Below are positions 1 through 6,313 of a DNA stretch of 8,159 bases, one piece after another (position 1 is the first letter of the stretch; each line of letters opens with the position of its first letter). The position numbers and the translations under genes were made by a program. The notes beneath the pieces are model-generated. The model was not told where the DNA came from. It made no database searches and saw nothing but the letters and a program-made list of their open reading frames with translations. Source of the stretch: Oscillospiraceae bacterium (GTDB lineage: Bacteria; Bacillota; Clostridia; Oscillospirales; Acutalibacteraceae); contig CACWJV010000089.1 in the NCBI GenBank assembly GCA_902761265.1, positions 1 to 8,159 of the forward strand. The letters run 5' to 3'.

Positions 1-1159
1 TGTCGCAGGTCTGTGCAATCTGCTGCGCCGTCTGGCCGAGCAGAATCAGCTTTTTGACCTTGCCCGGAAAGCGGCGCACCCAGTCGGTGAAATCGGCGTG
101 CTTGTCGTAGCCGCCGCCGATGAGCACGGTCTTGCCCGGCATCGCGTCGATCGCCTTGATGGCGGCGTCGGTGTTGGTGCCCTTGGAGTCGTTGTAATAC
201 TTTACGCCGCCGGTTTCGCGGACAAATTCGATGCGGTGCTCCACGGCGACAAACCGCTTTGCCGCGTCGCGGATAATGTCGAGCGGCACCCCGGCGCAGT
301 GCGCCATCGCGGCGGCCGCCATAATATTTTCAAAGTTGTGCAGACCCACAAGGTTGACGTCGTCGGTATCGAGCAGCTTTGTCACACTGCCGTCTTCCGA
401 AAGCCAGATCGCGCCGTCGCGGTAGTACCATCCATTCTCGAGTACCCGCGCGGAAGAAAAGAACACCACCCGGCACGGCGCTTTGCCGCCGAAATCGCGC
501 AGCACGTCGTCCTCGTAGTTGAGCACGCAAAAGTCGCTGTTGTCCTGATTCTGCGTGATGGATTCCTTCACTTTGATATAGCCGTCCATCGAGCCGTGGC
601 GGTCGAGATGGTCGGGTGTGATGTTGAGGATCGCCGAAACCTTCGGCTTTACGGTGCGCATCGTTTCGAGCTGGAACGAGCTGATTTCGGCCACCGTCCA
701 GCCGCCGTCCGTGCTTTCGAGCGCCAGTCCGGTATAAGGGATCTCGATGTTGCCCACCAGCAGCGTGTGGGCGTTCCAGGCCTTGAAGATCGCGTAGGTC
801 AGCGCGGTGGTCGTAGTTTTGCCGTTTGTGCCGGTAATGGCCACAAGCGTGCCTTTGTCGTGGCGGTAAGCGAGCTCGATCTCGCTCCAGATGGGAATGC
901 CCTTTGCCGCAACGGCAGTCAGCACGTCGGAAAACAGCGGCACGCCCGGGCTGGTCACGCAGATATCGATCCCGTCAAGGTCGCCGTCGTGCAGTTCACC
1001 GAGCAAAAATCGGCACTCGCAGCCGATGCGTTCGCACACGGCCGACGTGTCAAGATCGGTTTTTCCGTCGTATAAGACAAAGTTTTCGCCGAGCTGCCGC
1101 AGCAGCTTTGCAGCGTCGATGCCGCTACGTCCGGCACCGACGATTAAATATGTTTCCAT
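1..1159 (-). CDS. murD: UDP-N-acetylmuramoylalanine--D-glutamate ligase MurD (C-terminus beyond window)
   Basis: MurD is the cytoplasmic ATP-dependent ligase that adds D-glutamate to UDP-MurNAc-L-alanine in peptidoglycan precursor synthesis. The visible 386 residues begin METYLIVGAGRSG, an N-terminal nucleotide-fold domain that binds UDP-MurNAc-Ala. The central ATPase domain has the Mur-ligase P-loop GTNGKTT (110-116), EISSFQL (158-164) and NITPDHLDRHGS (179-190), then GLHNFEN (272-278). The C-terminal domain opens with EHR (307-309) and NDSKGTN (323-329). Family members are about 450 residues, so roughly 60-70 are missing past the left edge. The start at 1159 is preceded by GGAGG (1169-1173) at 9-nt spacing. 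Upstream lies a foreign-looking AT-rich patch and purB, not mraY, which commonly precedes murD in dcw clusters. The identification is secure from the motifs. Confidence 0.96.
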   Translation of the reverse strand, partial: METYLIVGAGRSGIDAAKLLRQLGENFVLYDGKTDLDTSAVCERIGCECRFLLGELHDGDLDGIDICVTSPGVPLFSDVLTAVAAKGIPIWSEIELAYRHDKGTLVAITGTNGKTTTTALTYAIFKAWNAHTLLVGNIEIPYTGLALESTDGGWTVAEISSFQLETMRTVKPKVSAILNITPDHLDRHGSMDGYIKVKESITQNQDNSDFCVLNYEDDVLRDFGGKAPCRVVFFSSARVLENGWYYRDGAIWLSEDGSVTKLLDTDDVNLVGLHNFENIMAAAAMAHCAGVPLDIIRDAAKRFVAVEHRIEFVRETGGVKYYNDSKGTNTDAAIKAIDAMPGKTVLIGGGYDKHADFTDWVRRFPGKVKKLILLGQTAQQIAQTCD

Positions 1160-1299
1160 GATAAAACACCTCCGAACGTTGAATGGAGAATGATCTGTCT
1201 TTTACAGGTTTTAATAATGGAGTAAAGCAGTTTGTAAAGCTCCGCACTGTCTGCACCCAGGTCAGCTCCTTCTTCATGAAAGATTCCTGCTGTTTTCAT
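1144..1299 (-). CDS. Possible 51-aa ORF coupled to the upstream membrane-protein gene
   Basis: On the minus strand an ATG at 1299 overlaps the TGA of the 221-residue gene as ATGA, a typical translational-coupling arrangement. The frame runs 51 codons (MKTAGIFHEEGADLGADSAE onwards) and stops at 1144, 16 bp inside murD in a different frame. The composition looks protein-like, with a central stretch rich in Leu, Ile, Tyr and Lys around residues 21-39. There is no clear Shine-Dalgarno site and I recognise no family. It may be chance, or the eroded tail of something imported with the AT-rich patch. If translated, ribosomes terminating at 1144 would pass over the murD start site and could influence murD initiation. 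Confidence 0.25.
   Translation of the reverse strand: MKTAGIFHEEGADLGADSAELYKLLYSIIKTCKRQIILHSTFGGVLSWKHI
1211..1238 (-). promoter_or_regulatory. Weak candidate promoter for murD
   Basis: Reading the minus strand, TTTACA (1233-1238) is followed after 16 bases by TATTAA (1211-1216), about 50 bases before the murD start. Both boxes deviate from consensus and the region is AT-rich, so this could be chance. No better promoter was found directly upstream of murD. Confidence 0.3.
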
Positions 1300-1961
1300 G
1301 ACTCTGGTTCAAAATGTTGCTGGAAACATTTTTCAATATAGGCACTGTTTGCGCAAGTTTCGTAATACATAGGCATATCAGCCTTCTTAAAAAAATTGTT
1401 CTTCGCTTTTATGCGATTGAAAATTTTTTCAAAAAGAATATCTTCGAGGACAGCATATATAGAAATTCCCAATATTAAGGCAACGGCAGTTCCAATTCCC
1501 GCAGCAACACTTTTGAAGCAAAAACCTATGATTGAACTGAAAAGCAGAATTCCTAATCCATAGAACAGTATTGTAAGCGGGATATTAACAACCACACCCA
1601 GAACATGTTCATGCAAATTGCTTTTTTCAGGAATGATTACGTTCGTTGCTGATATTGTTTTTTCTCCATCAGACAAACTCAACCTTTTATATTTATGGTT
1701 TACTTTCAGTAACGGCTTTGCCTCTTGATACTGAATATACAACTCTTCCGGTAACCCATTTTCAAATTGATAGGTCAATGCAAGCCAAAAAACACTATCA
1801 AACAGGGAAAAAGTTGATTTACAGTTTGAATACAGGCGCAAGACCACACGTCCGTTTTCGGGAACAACTTCAAGCTTTTTCTTTGGATAAACTTTCTGCG
1901 CTTTTTTACCATCAATAATTACATAAGCTATAAAAGAACTATTATTTATAATTGTACTCAT
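1296..1961 (-). CDS. Hypothetical two-helix membrane protein, AT-rich gene
   Basis: I do not recognise a family for this 221-residue protein. Residues 1-50 (MSTIINNSSFIAYVIIDGKK onwards) look like a small beta-rich domain. A polar region follows, with the basic stretch KVNHKYKRLS around 87-95. Two hydrophobic segments, about 121-149 and 152-173, are separated only by a short Lys/Ser turn, suggesting a helical hairpin in the membrane. A basic tail with FNRIKAKNNFFKK (181-193) ends at FEPES. GGAG (6 nt before the ATG) supports the start at 1961. Base composition is much more AT-rich than murD and purB on either side, by eye roughly 35-40% G+C, and codon use follows suit, so the gene is probably a recent arrival. 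It could be co-transcribed with purB, because no terminator is evident between them. Confidence 0.75.
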   Translation of the reverse strand: MSTIINNSSFIAYVIIDGKKAQKVYPKKKLEVVPENGRVVLRLYSNCKSTFSLFDSVFWLALTYQFENGLPEELYIQYQEAKPLLKVNHKYKRLSLSDGEKTISATNVIIPEKSNLHEHVLGVVVNIPLTILFYGLGILLFSSIIGFCFKSVAAGIGTAVALILGISIYAVLEDILFEKIFNRIKAKNNFFKKADMPMYYETCANSAYIEKCFQQHFEPES

Positions 1962-2090
1962 ACATATCTCCAGAACACTTTTTAAGCATCAAATGTAATG
2001 GTAAGCAGATTATTACTTATTTCTATTTATACAATTATCAACCCGGATTATCATTCTCTATTTGCTGAATGGTTGTACAGACTTGTTTGA

Positions 2091-3524
2091 TCACACGCTC
2101 AATTCCGCTTTGATATCCGAATCCGGATAGCGCGCGAGGATTGGCGCGATCACGTCTTTGAGAAATTCCTCCACCTGTCCGGCGGCGCGGCCGGTATATT
2201 TTGTCGGGTCGAGGTGCTGCTCGATCTCTTGCTTCGTCAGCGGGAACGTGTCGTCCGCGGCAATGCGGTCGATCAGATCGTTTGCGCCGCCCTCCAGCTT
2301 GACCTTGGCGGCGGCCGCGTGGGAATGGACGCGCAGCGCTTCGTGCAGTTCCTGCCGGTTGCCGCCGCGGCGGACGGATTCCATCATGATATTCTCCGTT
2401 GCCATAAACGGCAGTTTTTCCATCACACGGCGGTTCACGACCTTATCATAGACCACCAGTCCGTCCGTAACGTTGATATAGATTTGCAAAATCGCATCCA
2501 CGGCAAGAAACGCCTCGGCCACGGAGATGCGCTTGTTGGCACTATCGTCGAGCGTGCGCTCAAACCATTGGGTGGAGGCCGTCATCGGCGCGTTGAGCGC
2601 GTCGACCATCACATAGCGTGCCAGCGAGCAGATACGCTCGGAACGCATCGGGTTGCGCTTATACGGCATCGCCGACGAGCCGATCTGGTGTTTGCCGAAC
2701 GGCTCCTCCATCTCTTCAAACGACTGCAGAATGCGCAGATCGTTGGCAAACTTGCATGCGCTTTGCGCCACGCCGGAGAGCACAGCGAGGAAATAGGAGT
2801 CGACCTTTCTGGAATACGTCTGACCGGAAACCGGCACGCAGCCGTCAAAACCCATATCCGCGGCGATCAGCGCTTCGAGCCGCTTAACCTTTTCTTCGTC
2901 GTTGTCAAACAGCTCCATAAAGCTCGCCTGGGTGCCGGTGGTACCTTTGGAGCCGAGGAGTTTGAGACGCGAAAGCTGGAATTCGAGGTTTTCGATATCC
3001 TCCGTCAGCTCGTTCATCCACAATGTGGCGCGCTTGCCGACCGTCGTGAGCTGCGCGGGCTGCAGATGGGTATAGGCCAGGCACGGCAGCGCCTTGTATT
3101 TTTCGGCAAAGGCGGCGAGATTGCGCAGCACCTGCGCGCACTTTTTGAGCACAAGCAGGCTCGCTTCGCGCAAAATGATCACGTCGGTGTTGTCGCCCAC
3201 ATAGCAGCTTGTGGCGCCGAGGTGGATAATCGGCTCCGCCTTGGGGCACTGCTTGCCATAGGCATAGACGTGACTCATTACGTCGTGGCGCACCTCTTTT
3301 TCGCGCGCCTCGGCCACGTCGTAGTTGATATCGTCCTTGTGCGCCTCGAGCTCGGCGATCTGCTCGTCCGTGATGGCGAGGCCGAGGGTCTGTTCGGCTT
3401 TGGCCAGCGAGATCCACAGCCTGCGCCAGGTCTTGAATTTATGGTCGTTTGAAAAAAGATATTGCATCTCCTCGCTTGCATAGCGTGTGGAGAACGGGGA
3501 AATATAGCTGCTTCTGTCTGTCAT
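2091..3524 (-). CDS. purB: Adenylosuccinate lyase PurB
   Basis: PurB cleaves fumarate from SAICAR to give AICAR, and from adenylosuccinate to give AMP, acting twice in purine synthesis as a cytoplasmic tetramer. The 477-residue sequence carries the fumarase/aspartase superfamily regions in order: RHDVMSH (79-85), HLGATS (101-106), YTHLQPAQ (151-158, with the family's catalytic His at 153) and the flexible-loop signature GSSAMPYKRNP (282-292), whose serine pair contains the catalytic base. The length and the PMRSERICS continuation resemble the longer, animal-like PurB branch found in many Clostridia rather than the roughly 430-residue Bacillus form. GGAGG (3532-3536) sits 7 nt before the ATG. 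The co-oriented upstream gene is guaB, 351 bp away across a repeat element. No strong promoter was seen immediately upstream. Confidence 0.97.
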   Translation of the reverse strand: MTDRSSYISPFSTRYASEEMQYLFSNDHKFKTWRRLWISLAKAEQTLGLAITDEQIAELEAHKDDINYDVAEAREKEVRHDVMSHVYAYGKQCPKAEPIIHLGATSCYVGDNTDVIILREASLLVLKKCAQVLRNLAAFAEKYKALPCLAYTHLQPAQLTTVGKRATLWMNELTEDIENLEFQLSRLKLLGSKGTTGTQASFMELFDNDEEKVKRLEALIAADMGFDGCVPVSGQTYSRKVDSYFLAVLSGVAQSACKFANDLRILQSFEEMEEPFGKHQIGSSAMPYKRNPMRSERICSLARYVMVDALNAPMTASTQWFERTLDDSANKRISVAEAFLAVDAILQIYINVTDGLVVYDKVVNRRVMEKLPFMATENIMMESVRRGGNRQELHEALRVHSHAAAAKVKLEGGANDLIDRIAADDTFPLTKQEIEQHLDPTKYTGRAAGQVEEFLKDVIAPILARYPDSDIKAELSV

Positions 3525-3539
3525 GGCTGAACCTCCAAA

Positions 3540-3549
3540 CTATCGATAG
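3540..3549. promoter_or_regulatory. 10-bp perfect palindrome just upstream of the purB ribosome binding site
   Basis: CTATCGATAG is a perfect palindrome three bases upstream of the purB GGAGG site. It could be a small operator. No regulator is known to me for this exact sequence, and a 10-bp palindrome can arise by chance. Confidence 0.2.
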
Positions 3550-3575
3550 ACCGAAGGCAGAACCCGAACCGAAAT

Positions 3576-3607
<32 letters not shown>

Positions 3608-3610
3608 GTG

Positions 3611-3636
3611 GGACGCCGCGCTGCGCGCGATGCGTC
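3611..3636 (+). repeat. Bulged hairpin repeat, copy 1
   Basis: The outer stem GACGC (3612-3616) pairs with GCGTC (3632-3636). The inner stem CGCGC (3617-3621) pairs with GCGCG (3625-3629) around a TGC loop. An unpaired AT (3630-3631) sits on the 3' side. Copies 2 and 3 share the loop and the bulge. Confidence 0.75.
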
Positions 3637-3660
3637 AAATGTGTTGCTTCGCACATTGTT

Positions 3661-3684
3661 GGACACCGCCTGCGGCGATGCGTC
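3661..3684 (+). repeat. Bulged hairpin repeat, copy 2
   Basis: The organisation matches copy 1. The outer stem GACAC/GCGTC has one A-C mismatch, the inner stem CGCC/GGCG encloses a TGC loop, and the 3'-side AT bulge is kept. A 30-base stretch (3658-3687) matches the reverse complement of 7895-7924 at 26 positions. Confidence 0.8.
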
Positions 3685-3693
3685 TAAAGCACA

Positions 3694-3718
3694 GCGGCAA
3701 AGTGGATGTCTTTGCCGC
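3694..3718. repeat. Perfect 9-bp stem-loop inside repeat 1
   Basis: GCGGCAAAG and CTTTGCCGC form a perfect stem with a 7-base loop. No T-tract follows on either strand at a useful distance, so it does not look like an intrinsic terminator. It is better read as part of the repeat's palindromic core. Confidence 0.6.
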
Positions 3719-3852
3719 AAGGTATCTTTTTGTTTATTATAATTTGCTCATTCCCGTCAGCGGATCGCTTCCGCCGCGGAGTTCCGTTTTCGGCTTCTGC
3801 AACGTTTGTTCGCGACCTTAATTCCGAATTCCGCATTCCGAATTCCGAATTA

Positions 3853-3884
3853 AGCAAATCATCGTCGCCAGACGATTATTTGCT
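3853..3884 (-). promoter_or_regulatory. Stem-loop spanning the guaB stop codon
   Basis: AGCAAAT and ATCGTC pair with GACGAT and ATTTGCT across a 4-base loop and one internal mismatch, forming a 13-bp stem that contains the guaB TAA (3876-3878). No run of T follows on the minus strand, so it is not a standard intrinsic terminator. It may protect the guaB mRNA 3' end or mark a processing point before purB. Confidence 0.45.
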
Positions 3885-5381
3885 GCCGCCCGAGTTCTCC
3901 TTGCGAATCACGTCATGCGCGCCGCCCTCGACAATGCTCGTTGCCGAAACGAGGGTCAACTTCGCTTTTTGCTGGAATTCCTTGATATTCAGCGCGCCGC
4001 AGTTGCACATGGTGGAGCGGACTTTCGAAAGCGTGCGGTCCACGTTGTCCTTGAGCGGACCGGCATACGGCACATAGGAGTCGACGCCTTCTTCAAAGGA
4101 GAGCTTCTTGTCCCCGCCCATGTCGTAGCGCTGCCAGTTGCGGGCGCGGTTGGAGCCTTCGCCCCAGTATTCCTTGACGTAGGTGCCGCCGAAGAAAAGC
4201 TTTTCTGTCGGGCTTTCGTCAAAGCGGGCAAAGTAGCGGCCCAGCATCACGAAGTCCGCGCCCATGGCGAGCGCCAGCGTCAGATGGTGGTCATAGACGA
4301 TGCCGCCGTCGGAGCACACGGGCACATAGACGCCGGTTTCTTCAAAATAATCGTCGCGCGCTTTGCACACGTCGATCAGCGCCGTCGCCTGGCCGCGGCC
4401 GATACCCTTGGTTTCGCGGGTGATGCAAATGGAGCCGCCGCCGATGCCGACCTTGACAAAGTCCGCGCCGCAGTCCGCCAAAAAGCGGAAGCCGTCGGCG
4501 TCCACGACGTTGCCCGCGCCGACCTTCACCGTATCGCCGTAGCGTTCCCGGATCCAGGCGATCGTGAGCTTTTGCCATTCGGAAAAGCCTTCGGACGAGT
4601 CGATGCAAAGCACGTCCGCGCCGGCGTCCACAAGGGCGGGCACGCGGTCGGCATAGTCGCGGGTGTTGATACCGGCGCCGACCACAAAGCGCTTGTGGCT
4701 GTCAAGCAGTTCGTCGGGGTTTTCCTTGTGCGATTCGTAATCCTTGCGGAACACGAAGTAGAGCAGCCGTCCGTCGTCGGTGACGATGGGCAAAGAATTG
4801 AGCTTGTTGTCCCAGATGATGTCGTTCGCTTCGGCCAGCGTGGTGCCCTCTTTGGCGGTGATCAGCTTGTCAAGCGGCGTCATAAAATCCTTGACTTTTT
4901 CATCGGTACTCATCCGGGTCACGCGGTAGTCGCGGCTGGTGACGATGCCGAGCAGCTTGCCGTTCGACGTACCGTCGCTGGTCACGGCGACGGTGGAATG
5001 GCCGGTCTTTTCCTTGAGCAAAAGCACGTCTTTGAGCGTCGCTTCGGGCGTGAGATTGGAATCGGAAGACACAAAGCCGGCCTTATACGCCTTGGCGCGT
5101 GCCACCATGGCCGCCTCGTCCGCCACGGACTGGGAACCGTAAATAAACGAAACGCCGCCACTCTTTGCCAGTGCAACCGCCAGCCGGTCGCCCGAAACGG
5201 ACTGCATGATAGCAGATGTCATCGGAATGTTCAAAGAGATGGCGGGTTCCTCGCCTTTTTTAAATTTGACAAGCGGCGTTTTCAGCGACACATTGGCCGG
5301 AATGCAGGCGCTTGAGGAATACCCCGGAATCAGCAGGTATTCGTTAAAGGTATGGGAAGGTTCGTTGATATAGGTTGCCAT
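3876..5381 (-). CDS. guaB: IMP dehydrogenase, Tritrichomonas foetus-like type
   Basis: GuaB oxidises IMP to XMP with NAD+, the committed step to GMP. The 501-residue chain has an N-terminal barrel portion, a CBS-pair insert (about 103-220), and the rest of the barrel. Visible active-site elements are Asp261, the loop GIGGGSICITR (312-322) with catalytic Cys319, and a flap with NWQRYD carrying Arg418-Tyr419. From memory, these numbers coincide with the well-studied T. foetus enzyme. So do Arg241 and Trp269, which flank the NAD adenine there, and Lys310, Arg382 and Glu431, which are linked to weak mycophenolic-acid binding. The flap motif EGVDSYVPYAG (431-441) differs from canonical bacterial GuaB. 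Start 5381 has AAAGGAAG upstream and a strong promoter. The neighbouring purB shares the purine theme. Confidence 0.97.
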   Translation of the reverse strand: MATYINEPSHTFNEYLLIPGYSSSACIPANVSLKTPLVKFKKGEEPAISLNIPMTSAIMQSVSGDRLAVALAKSGGVSFIYGSQSVADEAAMVARAKAYKAGFVSSDSNLTPEATLKDVLLLKEKTGHSTVAVTSDGTSNGKLLGIVTSRDYRVTRMSTDEKVKDFMTPLDKLITAKEGTTLAEANDIIWDNKLNSLPIVTDDGRLLYFVFRKDYESHKENPDELLDSHKRFVVGAGINTRDYADRVPALVDAGADVLCIDSSEGFSEWQKLTIAWIRERYGDTVKVGAGNVVDADGFRFLADCGADFVKVGIGGGSICITRETKGIGRGQATALIDVCKARDDYFEETGVYVPVCSDGGIVYDHHLTLALAMGADFVMLGRYFARFDESPTEKLFFGGTYVKEYWGEGSNRARNWQRYDMGGDKKLSFEEGVDSYVPYAGPLKDNVDRTLSKVRSTMCNCGALNIKEFQQKAKLTLVSATSIVEGGAHDVIRKENSGGSK

Positions 5382-5416
5382 GGCACTCTTCCTTTCTCTT
5401 TCGCTATATTTTTTCT

Positions 5417-5446
5417 ATTATAGTATAAAACTGCCCTGCTTGTCAA
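5417..5446 (-). promoter_or_regulatory. Strong sigma-A-type promoter of guaB
   Basis: On the minus strand TTGACA (5441-5446) and TATAAT (5417-5422), both exact consensus, are separated by 18 bases. The predicted start near 5410 leaves a leader of about 30 bases, too short for a purine riboswitch, so any control is likely at transcription initiation. Confidence 0.9.
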
Positions 5447-5452
5447 TGACAA
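5440..5452. promoter_or_regulatory. Candidate operator overlapping the guaB -35 box
   Basis: TTGTCAATGACAA is a perfect 6+1+6 inverted repeat that covers the guaB -35 hexamer. A dimeric repressor bound here would block guaB. It also lies about 40 bp upstream of the divergent hydrolase promoter. Half of the palindrome is the -35 sequence itself, so chance symmetry is possible. Confidence 0.4.
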
Positions 5453-5491
5453 ACGCCGCATGAAACGTAAAAGATTTTGCGTCCATGACGC

Positions 5492-5520
5492 TTGCCTTTT
5501 GTGCGAAAAAACGATATACT
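5492..5520 (+). promoter_or_regulatory. Promoter of the alpha/beta hydrolase gene
   Basis: TTGCCT (5492-5497), a 17-base spacer and TATACT (5515-5520) give a good sigma-A match just upstream of the AGAGGTGAT ribosome binding site. A 5-bp inverted repeat GCGTC/GACGC (5479-5491) abuts the -35 box. The predicted transcript start near 5527 means the in-frame ATG at 5460 cannot be the start used from this promoter. Confidence 0.75.
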
Positions 5521-5537
5521 GTTTTCCAGAGGTGATG

Positions 5538-6233
5538 ATGGTGGATATTCGTTTATTTTATCGCGAACAAGGCGACGGCGAAGCCCTCGTTTTGCTCCAC
5601 GGCAACGGCGAAAGCTGCGATTATTTTAAGCATCAGATTCCGGTTTTCTCCCGGCATTATCACGTGTTTGCCGTTGACACCCGCGGCCACGGACAAACCC
5701 CGCGCGGCACAAAGCCGTTTACCCTCTCGCAGTTTGCCGACGATCTGCGCGACTTTTTTGACGCGCACGGGATCAAACAGGCGCACGTTCTCGGCTTTTC
5801 CGACGGCGGCAACATCGCGCTGATTTTCGCGCTGCGCTATCCCGAACGGGTAAAATCCCTGATCCTCAACGGCGCGAATCTTGAACCCGAGGGCGTCAGG
5901 CGTCGCTATCAGTGGCCGATTGAAGCAGGCTACCGGCTGACAAACCTGTTTGCCCGCCGCAGCGAGGAGGCGGCGCAGCGTCACGCACTGCTTGCACTCA
6001 TGGTGGAAGAGCCGCACATCGCGCCGGAAAGTCTCGCTTCACTGACGGTGCCGGCGCTGGTGATTGCCGGCACACACGACATGATTGCGGAAAAACACAC
6101 CCGGCTGATTGCCCGCAGTATCCCGGGCGCACAGCTTCGGTTGCTCGACGGCGACCATTTTATCGCAGCCAAACAGCCGCAGGCGTTTAACAACGCGGTG
6201 CTGGCGTTTTTGAAAACGTGCGAACCGGTCTGA
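5538..6233 (+). CDS. Alpha/beta hydrolase fold protein
   Basis: This is a 231-residue serine hydrolase of the alpha/beta fold, probably cytoplasmic since no signal peptide is seen. The oxyanion-side motif HGNGES (21-26), VDTRGHGQT (46-54), the nucleophile elbow GFSDGG with Ser88 (86-91), Asp181 in AGTHD and His207 in GDHF form a complete catalytic set. The cap region between about 113 and 165 is short, so the protein is small for the family. The frame extends upstream to 5460, but that segment contains a promoter. AGAGGTGAT (5528-5536) favours ATG 5538 over ATG 5535 or GTG 5541. Its substrate cannot be read from sequence; esterase, lactonase and C-C hydrolase activities all occur in this fold. 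It is divergent from guaB and followed after 80 bp by a separately promoted gene. Confidence 0.9.
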   Translation: MVDIRLFYREQGDGEALVLLHGNGESCDYFKHQIPVFSRHYHVFAVDTRGHGQTPRGTKPFTLSQFADDLRDFFDAHGIKQAHVLGFSDGGNIALIFALRYPERVKSLILNGANLEPEGVRRRYQWPIEAGYRLTNLFARRSEEAAQRHALLALMVEEPHIAPESLASLTVPALVIAGTHDMIAEKHTRLIARSIPGAQLRLLDGDHFIAAKQPQAFNNAVLAFLKTCEPV

Positions 6234-6251
6234 TTATTTTTCGTCTGCCGC

Positions 6252-6280
6252 TTGCTTTTTACGGAATTATACGGTAGAAT
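6252..6280 (+). promoter_or_regulatory. Promoter of the small secreted protein gene
   Basis: TTGCTT (6252-6257), a 17-base spacer and TAGAAT (6275-6280) lie 34 bases before the start at 6314. The -35 context GCTTGCTTTTT resembles that of the hydrolase promoter (GCTTGCCTTTT). No terminator separates the hydrolase from this gene, so read-through is also possible. Confidence 0.7.
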
Positions 6281-6313
6281 AAAAAAAGATTAAAAATTAT
6301 GGAGGTTATACCT

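Noticed and set aside
98..1075. Long plus-strand reading frame of 325 codons
   Set aside because: It lies antisense to murD, whose motifs are unmistakable. It is an open frame caused by G+C-rich codon use, with no ribosome binding site or recognisable domain.
2214..3452. Long plus-strand reading frame of 412 codons
   Set aside because: It is antisense to purB, His/Arg/Val-rich in the manner of antisense shadows, and has no family match I recognise.
3694..3730. Intrinsic terminator between guaB and purB
   Set aside because: The 9-bp stem is good, but no T-tract follows directly on either strand. The T-rich stretch on the plus strand starts about 8 bases after the stem and points away from the genes here.
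3915..5315. Long plus-strand reading frame of 466 codons
   Set aside because: It is antisense to guaB, with the same shadow composition and no start signals.
5382..5446. Purine or guanine riboswitch upstream of guaB
   Set aside because: The predicted leader is about 30 bases, far too short for a riboswitch aptamer.
6299..6313. ATG 6299 as the start of the small secreted protein
   Set aside because: It overlaps the GGAGG ribosome binding site (6301-6305) that serves ATG 6314, which also gives a cleaner signal peptide.
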